Both the position numbers and the translations under genes were made by a program. The notes beneath the pieces are model-generated. The model was not told the origin of the DNA, made no database searches, and saw only the letters and a list, made by a program, of their open reading frames with translations. From Bacteroidota bacterium (GTDB lineage: Bacteria > Bacteroidota > Bacteroidia > Bacteroidales > F082), in assembly GCA_023396415.1 (NCBI GenBank), contig JAEWWJ010000059.1:1-62198 (forward strand): a stretch of 62,198 nucleotides of DNA, given 5' to 3'. This document shows positions 8,560-17,080 of this stretch, one piece after another (the first letter of the stretch is position 1; each line of letters begins with the position of its first letter).

Positions 8560-9408
8560 ATGGAAAAAAATCACAAACCTTACTCAGGTTATTTACTTTT
8601 GGCATTAGCAATTGTGCTCATCATAGGTGGGCCCGCTCTTGCAGTGCTCACTATGACGCCATGGTATGCACTTACAGCGGCCATCGGCGTATTTATCGCT
8701 GTTGGCTTTGCTGTGGTAAACCCCAATCAAAGCATGGTTTTGGTGCTTTTTGGAAAGTATTCAGGAACCATCAAACAAAATGGGTTCTTTTGGGTGAATC
8801 CTTTTTTTGTACGACGTAAAATTTCACTCCGTGCCCGCAATTTCGACGGCGACCCCATCAAAGTGAACGACAAGATTGGCAACCCCATCATGATTGGGTT
8901 GGTGTTGGTTTGGCGTGCTTCAGACACCTTTAAGGCAGCATTTGCAGTAGATGACTTTGAAAACTTTGTTGTAGTTCAAAGTGAAGCCGCACTGAGAAAG
9001 CTCGCCGGACTGTATCCTTATGATGACTTTGGCGATGAACAAGCCGAACTTACCTTACGTGCCGGAGGCGAGGAAGTGAACGACCAGCTCGAGAAAGAAA
9101 TTGCCGAACGTTTGCACATGGCCGGCATCGAAGTGATTGAAGCCAGAATCAACTACATCGCTTATGCCCAAGAGATTGCACAAGCCATGCTCAAGCGTCA
9201 GCAGGCCTCAGCCATTGTTTCAGCCCGATTTAAAATTGTTGAAGGTGCAGTAGGCATGGTAGAAATGGCGCTCGATCAGCTATCAAAAAAAAGCATTGTG
9301 GAATTGGACGAAGACAAAAAAGCAACGATGGTAAGCAACCTGATGGTTGTTTTGTGCGGCGACAAAGAAGCAACACCAGTAGTAAATACCGGAACATTAC
9401 ATCAATAA
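8560..9408 (+). CDS. SPFH/Band 7 domain membrane protein
   Basis: A 282-residue stomatin/prohibitin/flotillin-family protein. Two hydrophobic segments at about residues 10-30 and 35-53 anchor it in the inner membrane. The SPFH domain starts at VVNPNQSMVLVLFGKYSGTI (about 52-71) and runs to about 210, and a helical, charged region follows (LEKEIAERLHMAGIEVIEA and beyond). SPFH proteins form large membrane-associated rings or cages that organise lipids or proteases; the partner here is unknown. It heads a tight three-gene operon: the RHH protein starts 3 bases after its stop and the PH-like membrane protein 2 bases after that. The operon has a strong promoter at 8504-8533. Confidence 0.9.
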   Translation: MEKNHKPYSGYLLLALAIVLIIGGPALAVLTMTPWYALTAAIGVFIAVGFAVVNPNQSMVLVLFGKYSGTIKQNGFFWVNPFFVRRKISLRARNFDGDPIKVNDKIGNPIMIGLVLVWRASDTFKAAFAVDDFENFVVVQSEAALRKLAGLYPYDDFGDEQAELTLRAGGEEVNDQLEKEIAERLHMAGIEVIEARINYIAYAQEIAQAMLKRQQASAIVSARFKIVEGAVGMVEMALDQLSKKSIVELDEDKKATMVSNLMVVLCGDKEATPVVNTGTLHQ

Positions 9409-9411
9409 AAA

Positions 9412-9588
9412 ATGTCACAAAAAAAAGCATTTGCCCTGCGCATTGATGCCAAAAAGTTGGCTGCCATAGAAAAATGGGCCGCGGACGAGTTCCGTAGCAC
9501 CAACGGGCAGCTGGAGTGGATCATTGATAAAGCGCTTCGCAGTGCCGGACGTTTGAAAAATGAAGACCTACCCAAAAAAGAACCTTAA
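9412..9588 (+). CDS. Small Arc-like ribbon-helix-helix DNA-binding protein
   Basis: A 58-residue ORF beginning MSQKKAFALRIDAKKLAAIE and ending KNEDLPKKEP. The N-terminal beta strand (KAFALRID), the two helices, and the turn RSTNGQLEWIIDKALRSAG fit the Arc/MetJ ribbon-helix-helix fold, in which the strand of a dimer enters the major groove. It lies 3 bases after the SPFH stop and 2 bases before the next ATG, so it is certainly co-transcribed. SPFH-Arc gene pairs are common in Bacteroidota. It may autoregulate the operon; alternatively it is an antitoxin-like protein, but I see no toxin partner. Its shortness makes it easy to miss in automated annotation. Confidence 0.82.
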   Translation: MSQKKAFALRIDAKKLAAIEKWAADEFRSTNGQLEWIIDKALRSAGRLKNEDLPKKEP

Positions 9589-9590
9589 AA

Positions 9591-10127
9591 ATGAAAACAT
9601 TCACCGAAACACAAAAATTCAACCAGATGTGGGTTTGGCTTGTTCTGATTGCTGCCACCTTGATTCCGCTCATTACACTTGGTGCAGGTGTGTATCAGCA
9701 ACTGATAAAAGGCATCAGTTTTGGAGACAAACCCATGAGCGACAATGGATTAATCTTCGCCTTTCTATCTGTTTTGATATTCACCGGTGGAATTATAGTG
9801 TTCATGGCACGGGTTAAGCTCACCACCGTAATCAACAAAAACGGTATCAGCATTGCTTTCTTTCCGCTATTGCTCAAGGAAAAGACCATCAAATGGACTG
9901 ATATTGAAAGCTTTCAAGTGATGAAGTACAAACCCATCGTTGATTATGGCGGCTGGGGTTATAGATTAGGAAAGGGTGGAAAGGCTTATAATGTAGCCGG
10001 AAATATGGGATTAAAGCTAAAGTTCAAATCCGGAAAACATTTGTTGATAGGCACCCAAGAAAGTGCTAAAATGCAACAGTTTCTCGATAAGTTGGACCCA
10101 CTCACCCCCAATTCAAACCTAGATTAG
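9591..10127 (+). CDS. Membrane protein with PH-like C-terminal domain
   Basis: A 178-residue protein with two transmembrane helices at about 14-36 and 53-73, then a soluble cytosolic domain of about 100 residues. The soluble part is beta-rich with the pattern VKLTTVINKNGISIAFFP, KTIKWTDIESFQVM and LLIGTQES, resembling bacterial pleckstrin-homology-like domains seen after two-helix membrane anchors. The exact function is unknown. It is the third gene of the SPFH-RHH operon and may work with the SPFH scaffold at the membrane. Its 3' end overlaps that of the convergent asparaginase gene by 9 bases, with no terminator between them. Confidence 0.7.
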   Translation: MKTFTETQKFNQMWVWLVLIAATLIPLITLGAGVYQQLIKGISFGDKPMSDNGLIFAFLSVLIFTGGIIVFMARVKLTTVINKNGISIAFFPLLLKEKTIKWTDIESFQVMKYKPIVDYGGWGYRLGKGGKAYNVAGNMGLKLKFKSGKHLLIGTQESAKMQQFLDKLDPLTPNSNLD

Positions 10128-11117
10128 AAGGCTTCGCGCCTCTATCAAGCGGTTGCCTTCGGATGTTTGATACGCATACTGAAAACCCGGGCGTAAGGCA
10201 TACGCTCCCACATCGCCCTTTTTTGAAACCGCGATATAACCCACTTGCATTTGAGGGTGAATTTTCACTGTTTCTGTCAAGCGGTGGACGGCCTTTTCGC
10301 AAGCTTGCTGCGGCGTTAAGCCATTGCGCATCAATTCGACAATAAGAAAACTACCCAGCGTACGCATCACCACCTCCCCTTCGCCGGTGGCTGTGGCTGC
10401 CCCCACTTGATTGTCAACAAACAAGCCGGCTCCAATGATGGGTGAATCGCCAATGCGACCGGAATGCTTGAACGCCATTCCGCTGGTGGTGCAGGCACCC
10501 GCCAAATCGCCCTCCACATCCAAGGCCAAAAGCCCGATGGTGTCGTGATTTTCCCAATTGGCCATAGGCGCATAACGTGCACCGGATTTTTTCCATTGGC
10601 GATAAGCTGTTTTTGCTTCCTGAGTAAGTAAATTGGTTTTTTCAAACCCTTGATCTAAAGCAAATTGCAGAGCCCCCTTTCCTGTAAGCATCACATGAGG
10701 TGTGCGCTCCATCACCTTTCGTGCTACTGAAATGGGATGTAAAATATGTTCCAAACAACCCACCGAACCCGCATTGCCATCAGGCCCCATGATACAAGCA
10801 TCTAGAGTAACTTTTCCGGTGGCATCGGGCATACCACCATAACCCACGCTCGTTATCGTGGGATCAGCTTCCGAAACATTGACTCCTTTTTCAACCGCAT
10901 CTAGTGCCTTGCCTTTCGCCATGATTACGCGCCAAGCAGCATCATTGGCAGCCAGTCCGTGGCTCCAAGTTGAAACCACCAAAGGCCCGCCAACGGGCTG
11001 AATATCGCGCGCATCATGCTTGGCCAAAACATGTGCTGCATATCCATAACGACAACCTAAGCCCATTGCCATAGCGCCAAAAAATGATTGAAGGATAAAT
11101 GTCCGCCGATTTCCCAT
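10119..11117 (-). CDS. Exported N4-(beta-N-acetylglucosaminyl)-L-asparaginase (glycosylasparaginase)
   Basis: Ntn-hydrolase that cleaves the GlcNAc-Asn bond left after N-glycoprotein breakdown, releasing aspartate and the aminoglycan. The motif HDTIGLLALD places the autoproteolytic, nucleophilic Thr at about residue 193, as in HDTIGMV of the Flavobacterium enzyme. Downstream GRIGDSPIIGAGLF (substrate Arg and Asp) and ATATGEGE are conserved. I start at the ATG at 11117, because the protein then begins MGNRRTFILQSFFGA, a twin-arginine-type signal; the open frame runs 20 codons further upstream without signal features. Length is 332 residues. Export implies use of host or environmental glycoproteins. 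It is convergent with the PH-like gene and divergent from pirin. Confidence 0.9.
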   Translation of the reverse strand: MGNRRTFILQSFFGAMAMGLGCRYGYAAHVLAKHDARDIQPVGGPLVVSTWSHGLAANDAAWRVIMAKGKALDAVEKGVNVSEADPTITSVGYGGMPDATGKVTLDACIMGPDGNAGSVGCLEHILHPISVARKVMERTPHVMLTGKGALQFALDQGFEKTNLLTQEAKTAYRQWKKSGARYAPMANWENHDTIGLLALDVEGDLAGACTTSGMAFKHSGRIGDSPIIGAGLFVDNQVGAATATGEGEVVMRTLGSFLIVELMRNGLTPQQACEKAVHRLTETVKIHPQMQVGYIAVSKKGDVGAYALRPGFQYAYQTSEGNRLIEARSLLI

Positions 11118-11250
11118 AATTCCAATTTTTATCGAACAAAGATAGTGTGCATGGTTTAACCCACCAAAAAACATCATTGCATCCTATGAAGCCTTCTTAC
11201 TCTGATCCTTATCAAAATGAAAATAAGTAGCAATTGTTTTTCAAAACACC

Positions 11251-11258
11251 TAACTTTG
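11251..11258 (+). promoter_or_regulatory. Candidate -7 box that decides the pirin start
   Basis: TAACTTTG matches TAnnTTTG. Transcription from it would begin near 11264, after the more upstream in-frame ATG at 11217 but 19 bases before the ATG at 11283. It therefore supports the shorter pirin. There is no TTG at the expected -33 spacing. Confidence 0.5.
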
Positions 11259-11282
11259 CTCATCAACAAAAAAATAAAAATT

Positions 11283-12296
11283 ATGCCTTCATCACCCATA
11301 CTTTCCAAGCAGCCTTTAGGTTTTCAGTGGCCTGTTTCCAATCCGTTTCTTTTTTGCGCCCATCATTTCGATCAATACCCGAAAGGAAGCGGCGATTTTG
11401 GCCCTGAAGCAAGTTTGAAGGGACGCGACATTGGTCAGGATTTTGACCCTAAACTCCCTTGGAGGATGTACCATGGCGACAAAGTTCCCGGTTTTCCGGT
11501 CCATCCCCACCGTGGTTTTGAAACCATAACCATTGTCACCAAAGGAATGGTGGATCACAGCGACTCGCACGGACAAGCCGGACGTTATGGCGGCGGCGAT
11601 GTGCAATGGATGACTGCCGGAGCAGGCCTTCAGCACAGCGAAATGTTTCCGCTCATCAACACCGAAAGCGACAATCATTTGCAGCTTTTTCAGGTTTGGC
11701 TCAACCTCCCGAAAGCAAATAAGATGGTAGAACCTCATTTTAAAATGCTCTGGAGAGAAGAGATCCCAACAATTAAAAGCACTGACAACGAAGGCTTTTC
11801 AACTTTTATCACCTTGATCAGCGGCAGCTACGAAAGAACCAACGCCTTACCACCCGCTCCCAATTCTTGGGCAGCAGATCCCAACAACGAAGTGGCCATT
11901 TGGTTGGTAAAGATGGAAGCAAATGCGCAATGGGTGCTTCCCAAAGCCTCATCAAAAGTGAGCAGAAGCATCTTTTTTTACACAGGTGATCAACTGAATA
12001 TCGCCGGCCATTGGGAACCATCAAACCAAGCTTTCGGATTTGCTCCCGACAAAGATATCTCCCTTCAAGCCGGCCAAAAAGACTGCCATTTTCTCCTTTT
12101 GCAAGGCAGACCGATTCAAGAACCGGTGGTACAATATGGACCCTTTGTGATGAATACACCTGAAGAAATAAAAGAGGCTTTTTACAATTATCAACAAAAT
12201 CAATTTGGCGGTTGGCCATGGCCTCGACGCGATATGGTTCATGGTCAGAAAGGTAGATTTGCACGTTATGCCGATGGACGTGAAGAACTAAAATAG
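11283..12296 (+). CDS. Pirin family protein
   Basis: A 337-residue bicupin of the pirin family, an iron-binding cytoplasmic protein; some members have quercetinase activity and others act as redox-sensitive partners. The first cupin contains HPHRGFET and, 40 residues on, MTAGAGLQHSEMF. Together these supply the His-His-His-Glu metal set known from human pirin and E. coli YhhW. The C-terminal cupin includes PFVMNTPEEIKEAFYNYQ, the classical pirin signature. I use the ATG at 11283 rather than the in-frame ATG at 11217. The upstream extension (MKISSNCFSK...) is not pirin-like, and a -7 box lies between the two starts. An A-rich leader precedes the chosen start. A ferredoxin-nitroreductase gene follows after 43 bases. 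Confidence 0.92.
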   Translation: MPSSPILSKQPLGFQWPVSNPFLFCAHHFDQYPKGSGDFGPEASLKGRDIGQDFDPKLPWRMYHGDKVPGFPVHPHRGFETITIVTKGMVDHSDSHGQAGRYGGGDVQWMTAGAGLQHSEMFPLINTESDNHLQLFQVWLNLPKANKMVEPHFKMLWREEIPTIKSTDNEGFSTFITLISGSYERTNALPPAPNSWAADPNNEVAIWLVKMEANAQWVLPKASSKVSRSIFFYTGDQLNIAGHWEPSNQAFGFAPDKDISLQAGQKDCHFLLLQGRPIQEPVVQYGPFVMNTPEEIKEAFYNYQQNQFGGWPWPRRDMVHGQKGRFARYADGREELK

Positions 12297-12339
12297 CCTG
12301 TATTACATCAAATAATTGTGATTTTTATACATCAAAACC

Positions 12340-13257
12340 ATGGCCATTCCCACTTCAAGAGCAAAAGAAGCCGCTTCAATCATTGTTGACGAAAGCTCAT
12401 GCAATGGTTGCGGTTTGTGTGTGAAAATATGCAGCGACAATAGCTTAGTGTTGCAAAACGGTAAAGCTGCCGCAAGCGAAAATCCCTATTTTGGATGCGT
12501 TGGATGCGGGCATTGCATGGCCATTTGTCCTGAAGATGCAATACAAATTCTTGGTCGAACAATGCAGCCAAGCGATCTTTTTGAACTGCCATCTTCCGGC
12601 GAAAGCATCAATTTCAATCAGTTGTACGCCTTGTTCCGGCAACGAAGGAGCGTTCGTCATTTTAAAGAAAAAGCTGTTGATCCTGAGCTTATAGAAAAAA
12701 TTCTTGATGCCGCACGCACCGCACCCATGGGACTTCCACCCTCTGATGTACATGTTTTAGTTTTCGACAGCAAAGACAAGGCCCATACCTTTGCCAATGA
12801 TTTTTGTGCATATTTACAATCCATGCGATGGATTGTTTCCGATTGGTTTCTCGCATTGATGCGGCCTTTTTGGGGAAAAGCAAATGACGAAATGTTCAAA
12901 GGTTTTATCAAACCCTTATTCAAAACCTACATCGAAGGCATGAAAGCGGGCCAAAATCTCGTGAATTATGATCCTCCCCTGCTCCTTTATTTTTATGGCT
13001 CACCCTATACCGACCCTGCTGATCCCATCGTAGCGGCCACTTTCGCCATGCAGGCTGCCGAAGCCTTAGGACTAAGCACTTGCATGTTGGGCGGCGTTCA
13101 TCCACTCATTCAAAACGGAAGAAAAGCAAGGCGCTTTCGCGAAAAATACACCATCAAGTACACCAGTCGTGAAGGCCTTTTTTTGGCTGTCGGCTATCCA
13201 TGTTACCATTTTAGAAAGGGAATTCAACGTAGTTTTGCAGATGTATCCTATGTTTAG
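12340..13257 (+). CDS. Ferredoxin-nitroreductase fusion protein
   Basis: A 305-residue flavoenzyme. The N-terminus is a 2x[4Fe-4S] ferredoxin domain, with CNGCGLCVKIC at about residues 21-31 and CVGCGHCMAICP at about 53-64. The rest is a nitroreductase domain with FRQRRSVRHFKEK (FMN phosphate binding) near 104, AARTAPMGLPPSD around 128-140, and a C-terminal GVHP/GYP region. This class moves electrons from ferredoxin-type donors to FMN and then to an unknown quinone, nitro compound or other organic acceptor. It may form a short operon with pirin (43-base gap). Iron-sulfur content fits the anaerobic, PFOR/Rnf-equipped metabolism in the window. Substrate is not predictable. Confidence 0.88.
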   Translation: MAIPTSRAKEAASIIVDESSCNGCGLCVKICSDNSLVLQNGKAAASENPYFGCVGCGHCMAICPEDAIQILGRTMQPSDLFELPSSGESINFNQLYALFRQRRSVRHFKEKAVDPELIEKILDAARTAPMGLPPSDVHVLVFDSKDKAHTFANDFCAYLQSMRWIVSDWFLALMRPFWGKANDEMFKGFIKPLFKTYIEGMKAGQNLVNYDPPLLLYFYGSPYTDPADPIVAATFAMQAAEALGLSTCMLGGVHPLIQNGRKARRFREKYTIKYTSREGLFLAVGYPCYHFRKGIQRSFADVSYV

Positions 13258-13361
13258 TTTCATTTTTTTAACTAAAAGCACGATCGTTATCCATGAACAA
13301 ACCAAATTATCTTTACGTTTTAGAAGTTAAGTTTTAGTCAAAATCCATTAAAAAGCCATAG

Positions 13362-14519
13362 ATGAATACATTACTGCGCAATTTTTTCAAAAGCGAAAAA
13401 GCTCCCGGTCTTATTCTTATTCTCAGCACAATTATTTCACTCTCCTTTGCCAATTCAGGAATTGGAGAAGGTTATCGCCAAATTTGGGACATGAAAATAG
13501 GCAGTCATAGCTTGGTACACTGGATCAATGATGGGTTAATGGTCATATTTTTTCTGCTGATTGGCCTTGAGTTGCGACGCGAAGTCGTTAAAGGCGAACT
13601 TTCAAATATTAGAGATGCATCACTCCCCATCTTTGCTGCTCTTGGCGGAATGGCCATTCCGGCAGCTTTTTATTTGCTTTTCAATTTTGGAACGCCAACC
13701 CAATCGGGTTATGGGATTCCGATGGCCACCGATATCGCTTTTGCTTTGGGGGTGTTATCGCTGCTGGGCAACCGCGTGCCGCTGAGCTTAAAAGTCTTTT
13801 TAACCGCATTGGCAGTGATTGACGATTTAGGAGCAATTCTGATTATCGCTTTCTTCTATTCAAAATCTTTGGCTTTGAGCAACTTATTTATTTCATTGGG
13901 TGTTTTTGTTTTGTTACTTACGCTCAACCGCTTCAAGGTAAAATCGTTAACAATTTACCTTCTTGGAGGCATCGTCATGTGGTATTATATGCTCAATTCG
14001 GGTGTCCATGCCACCATCACCGGCGTTTTGCTTGCCTTTGCCATTCCTTTTAACAAAAACGATGAACTATCAACGGCTTATCATTTACAGCATTTTCTGC
14101 ATAAGCCGGTGAGTTTTCTCATCTTACCTCTATTTGCTTTGGCCAACACCGATTTGCTCTTAGGCTCCAATATGGCAACCGTGTTGACACAAGATTACAG
14201 TCTCGGTATTGCAACAGGCCTTATTCTTGGTAAGCCTTTGGGCGTATTTTTGATGAGCTATCTTGCAGTGACTTTAGGCATCAGCAAACTCACCAATGGC
14301 CTCAAATGGTCATCTATTCTTGGCACAGGATTTTTAGCCGGTATTGGTTTCACAATGTCTATTTTCATCACACTATTGGCTTTCGACAACGAAACCGTTG
14401 TTGACAATGCCAAGTTTGTAATCTTATTGGCATCACTTGCTGCCGGCATCATAGGTTATACTTTACTCCATTTCTCACTCAAGAAGTCGGTTTCCGAAAT
14501 AGCCAAAAGCGAGGTATAA
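13362..14519 (+). CDS. nhaA: Na+/H+ antiporter NhaA
   Basis: Inner-membrane antiporter that expels Na+ in exchange for about two H+ and controls pH and sodium homeostasis. The protein has 385 residues and about 12 transmembrane helices, the usual NhaA size. The two ion-binding aspartates are in ALAVIDDLGAI, equivalent to D163/D164 of E. coli; ATDIAFALG carries the D133 equivalent. It is a single gene: a terminator follows 30 bases after the stop, and a weak -7-like box TATCTTTA lies at 13308-13315. A sodium antiporter is functionally coherent with an Rnf complex that may pump Na+ in this organism, although the coupling ion of Rnf is not visible here. Confidence 0.96.
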   Translation: MNTLLRNFFKSEKAPGLILILSTIISLSFANSGIGEGYRQIWDMKIGSHSLVHWINDGLMVIFFLLIGLELRREVVKGELSNIRDASLPIFAALGGMAIPAAFYLLFNFGTPTQSGYGIPMATDIAFALGVLSLLGNRVPLSLKVFLTALAVIDDLGAILIIAFFYSKSLALSNLFISLGVFVLLLTLNRFKVKSLTIYLLGGIVMWYYMLNSGVHATITGVLLAFAIPFNKNDELSTAYHLQHFLHKPVSFLILPLFALANTDLLLGSNMATVLTQDYSLGIATGLILGKPLGVFLMSYLAVTLGISKLTNGLKWSSILGTGFLAGIGFTMSIFITLLAFDNETVVDNAKFVILLASLAAGIIGYTLLHFSLKKSVSEIAKSEV

Positions 14520-14550
14520 CTTCAACACGAAACCCTTAATACTGAGCAGA

Positions 14551-14580
14551 AAAGGCAACACAAAGTTGTTGTCTTTTTTT
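14551..14580 (+). terminator. Terminator after nhaA
   Basis: The stem AAAGGCAACA (14551-14560) pairs with TGTTGTCTTT (14567-14576) with one G:T pair. The loop is CAAAGT and a T-run follows. Confidence 0.85.
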
Positions 14581-14623
14581 GGGTTGTTTTTCTTTTTTTC
14601 TTCATCATATAGCACTTAAAACA

Positions 14624-14656
14624 TTGCTGGAGTCCAATACTTTGTTGTTATATTTG
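14624..14656 (+). promoter_or_regulatory. Candidate promoter of the restriction-modification island
   Basis: TTG at 14624-14626 and TATATTTG at 14649-14656, 22 bases apart, give a near-consensus promoter and a leader of about 115 bases. A second -7-like box, TAACTTTG at 14753-14760, is 18 bases before the methyltransferase ATG but lacks a -33 element. Either could drive the interrupted methyltransferase gene. Confidence 0.4.
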
Positions 14657-14777
14657 CGAGAGAACATTGAATAAAAGGCTGTGTATTTTGGCGTTAATAG
14701 TAGAAGGCATAAGCTACTTTATAAATCTGAGAAAAGCGTTGGATAGTTTGAGTAACTTTGCATAAATTGAAATTAGA

Positions 14778-15464
14778 ATGAAAACACATCATAAAATAAT
14801 AAATGGCGATAGCAGACAAATGAATGAATTGGCTGATAATTCGGTGCATTTGGCCATTACGTCGCCTCCATATTGGCAGCTAAAGGACTACGGAACCGAC
14901 GATCAAATTGGCTTTCACGACAGCTATGAAAATTATATCAACAACCTGAATTTAGTTTGGAAAGAGTGCTACCGTGCGCTTCACAATGGTTGCAGGCTTT
15001 GTGTAAACATTGGCGACCAATTTGCACGAGCGGTTTATTATGGTCGGTATAAAGTTATTCCGATTCGTGAAGAAATTATCAAATTCTGTGAGAATATAGG
15101 ATTTGACTACATGGGTGCAATAATCTGGCAAAAAGTAACAACTTCAAACACAACCGGCGGCGGCGTTCAAATGGGTTCATATCCTTATCCAAGAAATGGA
15201 ATATTGAAGCTTGACTATGAATTTATTCTTGTTTTTAAAAAACTTGGTGATGCGCCAAAGCCGACAAAAGAACAGAAAAAGTTTTCTAAAATGACTGCCG
15301 AAGAATGGAACACTAATTTTGCTGGCCATTGGAATTTTTCAGGAGCAAGACAAAATGGACATATTGCAATGTTCCCTGAAGTTACCGGCAAGGCTAAAAA
15401 ACCCGAACCGACAGAAAAAACCGTTGACAACTTCGGGACAATTTTGACCGACTTAACACATTAA
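14778..15464 (+). CDS. DNA methyltransferase, beta class: 5' part of a gene split by the cassette
   Basis: N-terminal part of a site-specific N4-cytosine or N6-adenine DNA methyltransferase. It holds catalytic motif IV (TSPPYW, residues 28-33), motifs V-VIII, and the target-recognition region ending in QNGHIAMFPE. Up to codon 201 (base 15380) it is methyltransferase. The last 27 residues (VTGKAKKPEPTEK...) are read from the inserted cassette and match nothing in the family. Motif X, the SAM-binding motif I (DPFLGSGTT) and a C-terminal domain are missing here and found 2.3 kb away at 17724-18410. Excision of 15382-17724 would restore a 429-residue ORF in frame. As it stands the fragment is unlikely to be active alone, unless the two halves are both made and associate. 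The intact ancestor presumably protected against the MjaI-like endonuclease at 18539. Confidence 0.9.
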   Translation: MKTHHKIINGDSRQMNELADNSVHLAITSPPYWQLKDYGTDDQIGFHDSYENYINNLNLVWKECYRALHNGCRLCVNIGDQFARAVYYGRYKVIPIREEIIKFCENIGFDYMGAIIWQKVTTSNTTGGGVQMGSYPYPRNGILKLDYEFILVFKKLGDAPKPTKEQKKFSKMTAEEWNTNFAGHWNFSGARQNGHIAMFPEVTGKAKKPEPTEKTVDNFGTILTDLTH

Positions 15465-15469
15465 AAAAG

Positions 15470-15477
15470 TAACTTTG
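15470..15477 (+). promoter_or_regulatory. Candidate -7 box inside the cassette leader
   Basis: TAACTTTG matches TAnnTTTG. The nearest TTG (15444-15446) is 23 bases upstream, slightly long. It lies 24 bases before the methyltransferase ATG, so the cassette may carry its own promoter rather than rely on the host gene. Confidence 0.45.
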
Positions 15478-15500
15478 CTAAATAACTTAGGACAAAGAAA

Positions 15501-16466
15501 ATGAGAGTAAAAGAGCCATTATTTGACTACATAAGCCCAGACACCGACTATGCTATAAAAAACGGTGACTGCTTGACCGTCCTCAAGAAAATTGAAGACG
15601 GCAAATTTGACCTCATTTTGACTTCACCACCTTACAATGTGGGGAAATCTTATGAGACAAAAACGAGCATTGAAAAATACCTTGAAACACAGGAAGAAAT
15701 AATATCAGAACTGGTAAGAACACTTTCTGTCAAAGGAAATCTTTGTTGGCAAGTTGGCAATTACGTTGACAAAGGTGAAATTTTTCCACTTGACATTTTC
15801 TATTATCAGATTTTCAAAAAGCACGGACTGAAACTTCGTAACCGTATTGTTTGGCATTTCGGACACGGACTTCACGCCAGCAACCGCTTTAGCGGACGTT
15901 ATGAAACTTTACTTTGGTTTAGCAAGACAGACGACTATATTTTTAATCTGGACAATGTAAGAGTTCCTTCAAAGTATCCTGGCAAAAGACATTTCAAAGG
16001 CCCTAAAAAAGGACAACCATCTGGAAATCCACTTGGCAAAAATCCAAGTGACATTTGGGAAATAATCGAACAAGACTGGGACAAAGCCATGTGGGATATT
16101 CCGAATGTAAAATCAAATCATCCTGAAAAAACAGAACATCCTTGCCAGTTTCCTATTGAATTAGTCGAACGTTGCGTTTTGGCATTGACAGATGAAGGAA
16201 GTTGGGTTCTTGACCCATTTGCTGGTGTTGGCTCAACAGTAATTGGTGCAATCAAAAACAACCGCAACGGAATGGGAATTGAAAAAGAAAAAGAGTATTG
16301 CAAAATCGCCAACAAAAGAATTGATGACCTTAAAGAAGGAAAATTAAAAATAAGACCAATTAATAAACCAATCCACAAGCCGACAGGAAAAGATAAGGTT
16401 GCTCAAATACCAAAAGAATGGGCAGAACTTGCATTTGTAAACGGTAACGGAACAAACGGACACTAA
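15501..16466 (+). CDS. DNA methyltransferase of the cassette-borne BglII-like system
   Basis: A 321-residue beta-class DNA methyltransferase. Motif order is IV first (TSPPYNVG, residues 41-48), then the target-recognition region, then motif X and SAM-binding motif I (DPFAGVGST, from about residue 238), ending in a basic tail. TSPPYN/SPPY motifs are typical of N4-cytosine and some N6-adenine enzymes. Pairing with a BglII-family endonuclease suggests an N4-cytosine methyltransferase acting on AGATCT or a related site, by analogy with M.BglII. It is the first gene of the cassette and overlaps the endonuclease start by one base (TAATG). This keeps methyltransferase upstream of nuclease, as expected for safe establishment in a new host. 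It is intact. Confidence 0.9.
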   Translation: MRVKEPLFDYISPDTDYAIKNGDCLTVLKKIEDGKFDLILTSPPYNVGKSYETKTSIEKYLETQEEIISELVRTLSVKGNLCWQVGNYVDKGEIFPLDIFYYQIFKKHGLKLRNRIVWHFGHGLHASNRFSGRYETLLWFSKTDDYIFNLDNVRVPSKYPGKRHFKGPKKGQPSGNPLGKNPSDIWEIIEQDWDKAMWDIPNVKSNHPEKTEHPCQFPIELVERCVLALTDEGSWVLDPFAGVGSTVIGAIKNNRNGMGIEKEKEYCKIANKRIDDLKEGKLKIRPINKPIHKPTGKDKVAQIPKEWAELAFVNGNGTNGH

Positions 16467-17080
16467 TGAAAATAGCACAAAAATATTCGCATTTGAACGG
16501 AGAAGAATATCTTATCGTTCATCACAAAAAACTCTACAAAGAAATAATTGATGTAATTGAAAGTATTGATGCATCAAAATTTTTGACAAAAGAAAGTAAG
16601 GAGAAAACAATGACAGGTAAAATGCTTTACAGTCCAATTGAACTCAACAAAACTTTCAATGAAAAATTCAATAAACTTGGTTGGCACGAGACACGTTATC
16701 AATACTATGTAACGACTGAACAAAAGTTATTACCTGAACTTATTACATTGCCTTACGACAAGCAAAAGGACTTTTTAGTATCAAAGGGAATAAAGGAACC
16801 TATTTCCTCTTACAAGCAGACAGATTTTGTTAAAGACCAAATAGCAGTTGAAGTGCAGTTTGGCAAGTATGCCTTTGTTGCTTTTGATTTATTCGTTAAA
16901 CATCTTCTTTTTTATTCAGGTGGTGTAATTAATCTTGGAATTGAAGTTTTACCAACGAAGAAAATGCAATCACAAATGAGTAGCGGAGTGGCTTATTATG
17001 AAGGCGAAGTTTATAATGTTCTAAGACACGGACGAAATAATCCACCTGTTCCACTTTTAATTTTAGGAATTGAGCTATAA
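16466..17080 (+). CDS. BglII-family type II restriction endonuclease
   Basis: A 204-residue protein with the active-site signature of the BglII family (PF09195): Asp120, then Glu129-Val130-Gln131 in IAVEVQFGKYAF. The spacing Asp-x8-Glu-Val-Gln equals that of BglII (Asp84, Glu93, Gln95), and Gln replaces the usual Lys of PD-(D/E)xK nucleases. The whole protein is close to BglII in length (223 residues). BglII cuts A^GATCT; relatives may recognise variants, so specificity is inference. The gene overlaps its methyltransferase and the next gene by one base on each side (TAATG twice), indicating a three-gene operon carried by the cassette. Confidence 0.85.
   Translation: MKIAQKYSHLNGEEYLIVHHKKLYKEIIDVIESIDASKFLTKESKEKTMTGKMLYSPIELNKTFNEKFNKLGWHETRYQYYVTTEQKLLPELITLPYDKQKDFLVSKGIKEPISSYKQTDFVKDQIAVEVQFGKYAFVAFDLFVKHLLFYSGGVINLGIEVLPTKKMQSQMSSGVAYYEGEVYNVLRHGRNNPPVPLLILGIEL

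Noticed and set aside
9560..9817. 85-codon frame overlapping the RHH and PH-like genes
   Set aside because: It is out of frame with two supported genes, whose spacing of 3 and 2 bases leaves no room for it.
13308..13315. TATCTTTA as a promoter for nhaA
   Set aside because: The final G is missing and there is no TTG at 19-22 bases, so it is too weak to list as a feature.
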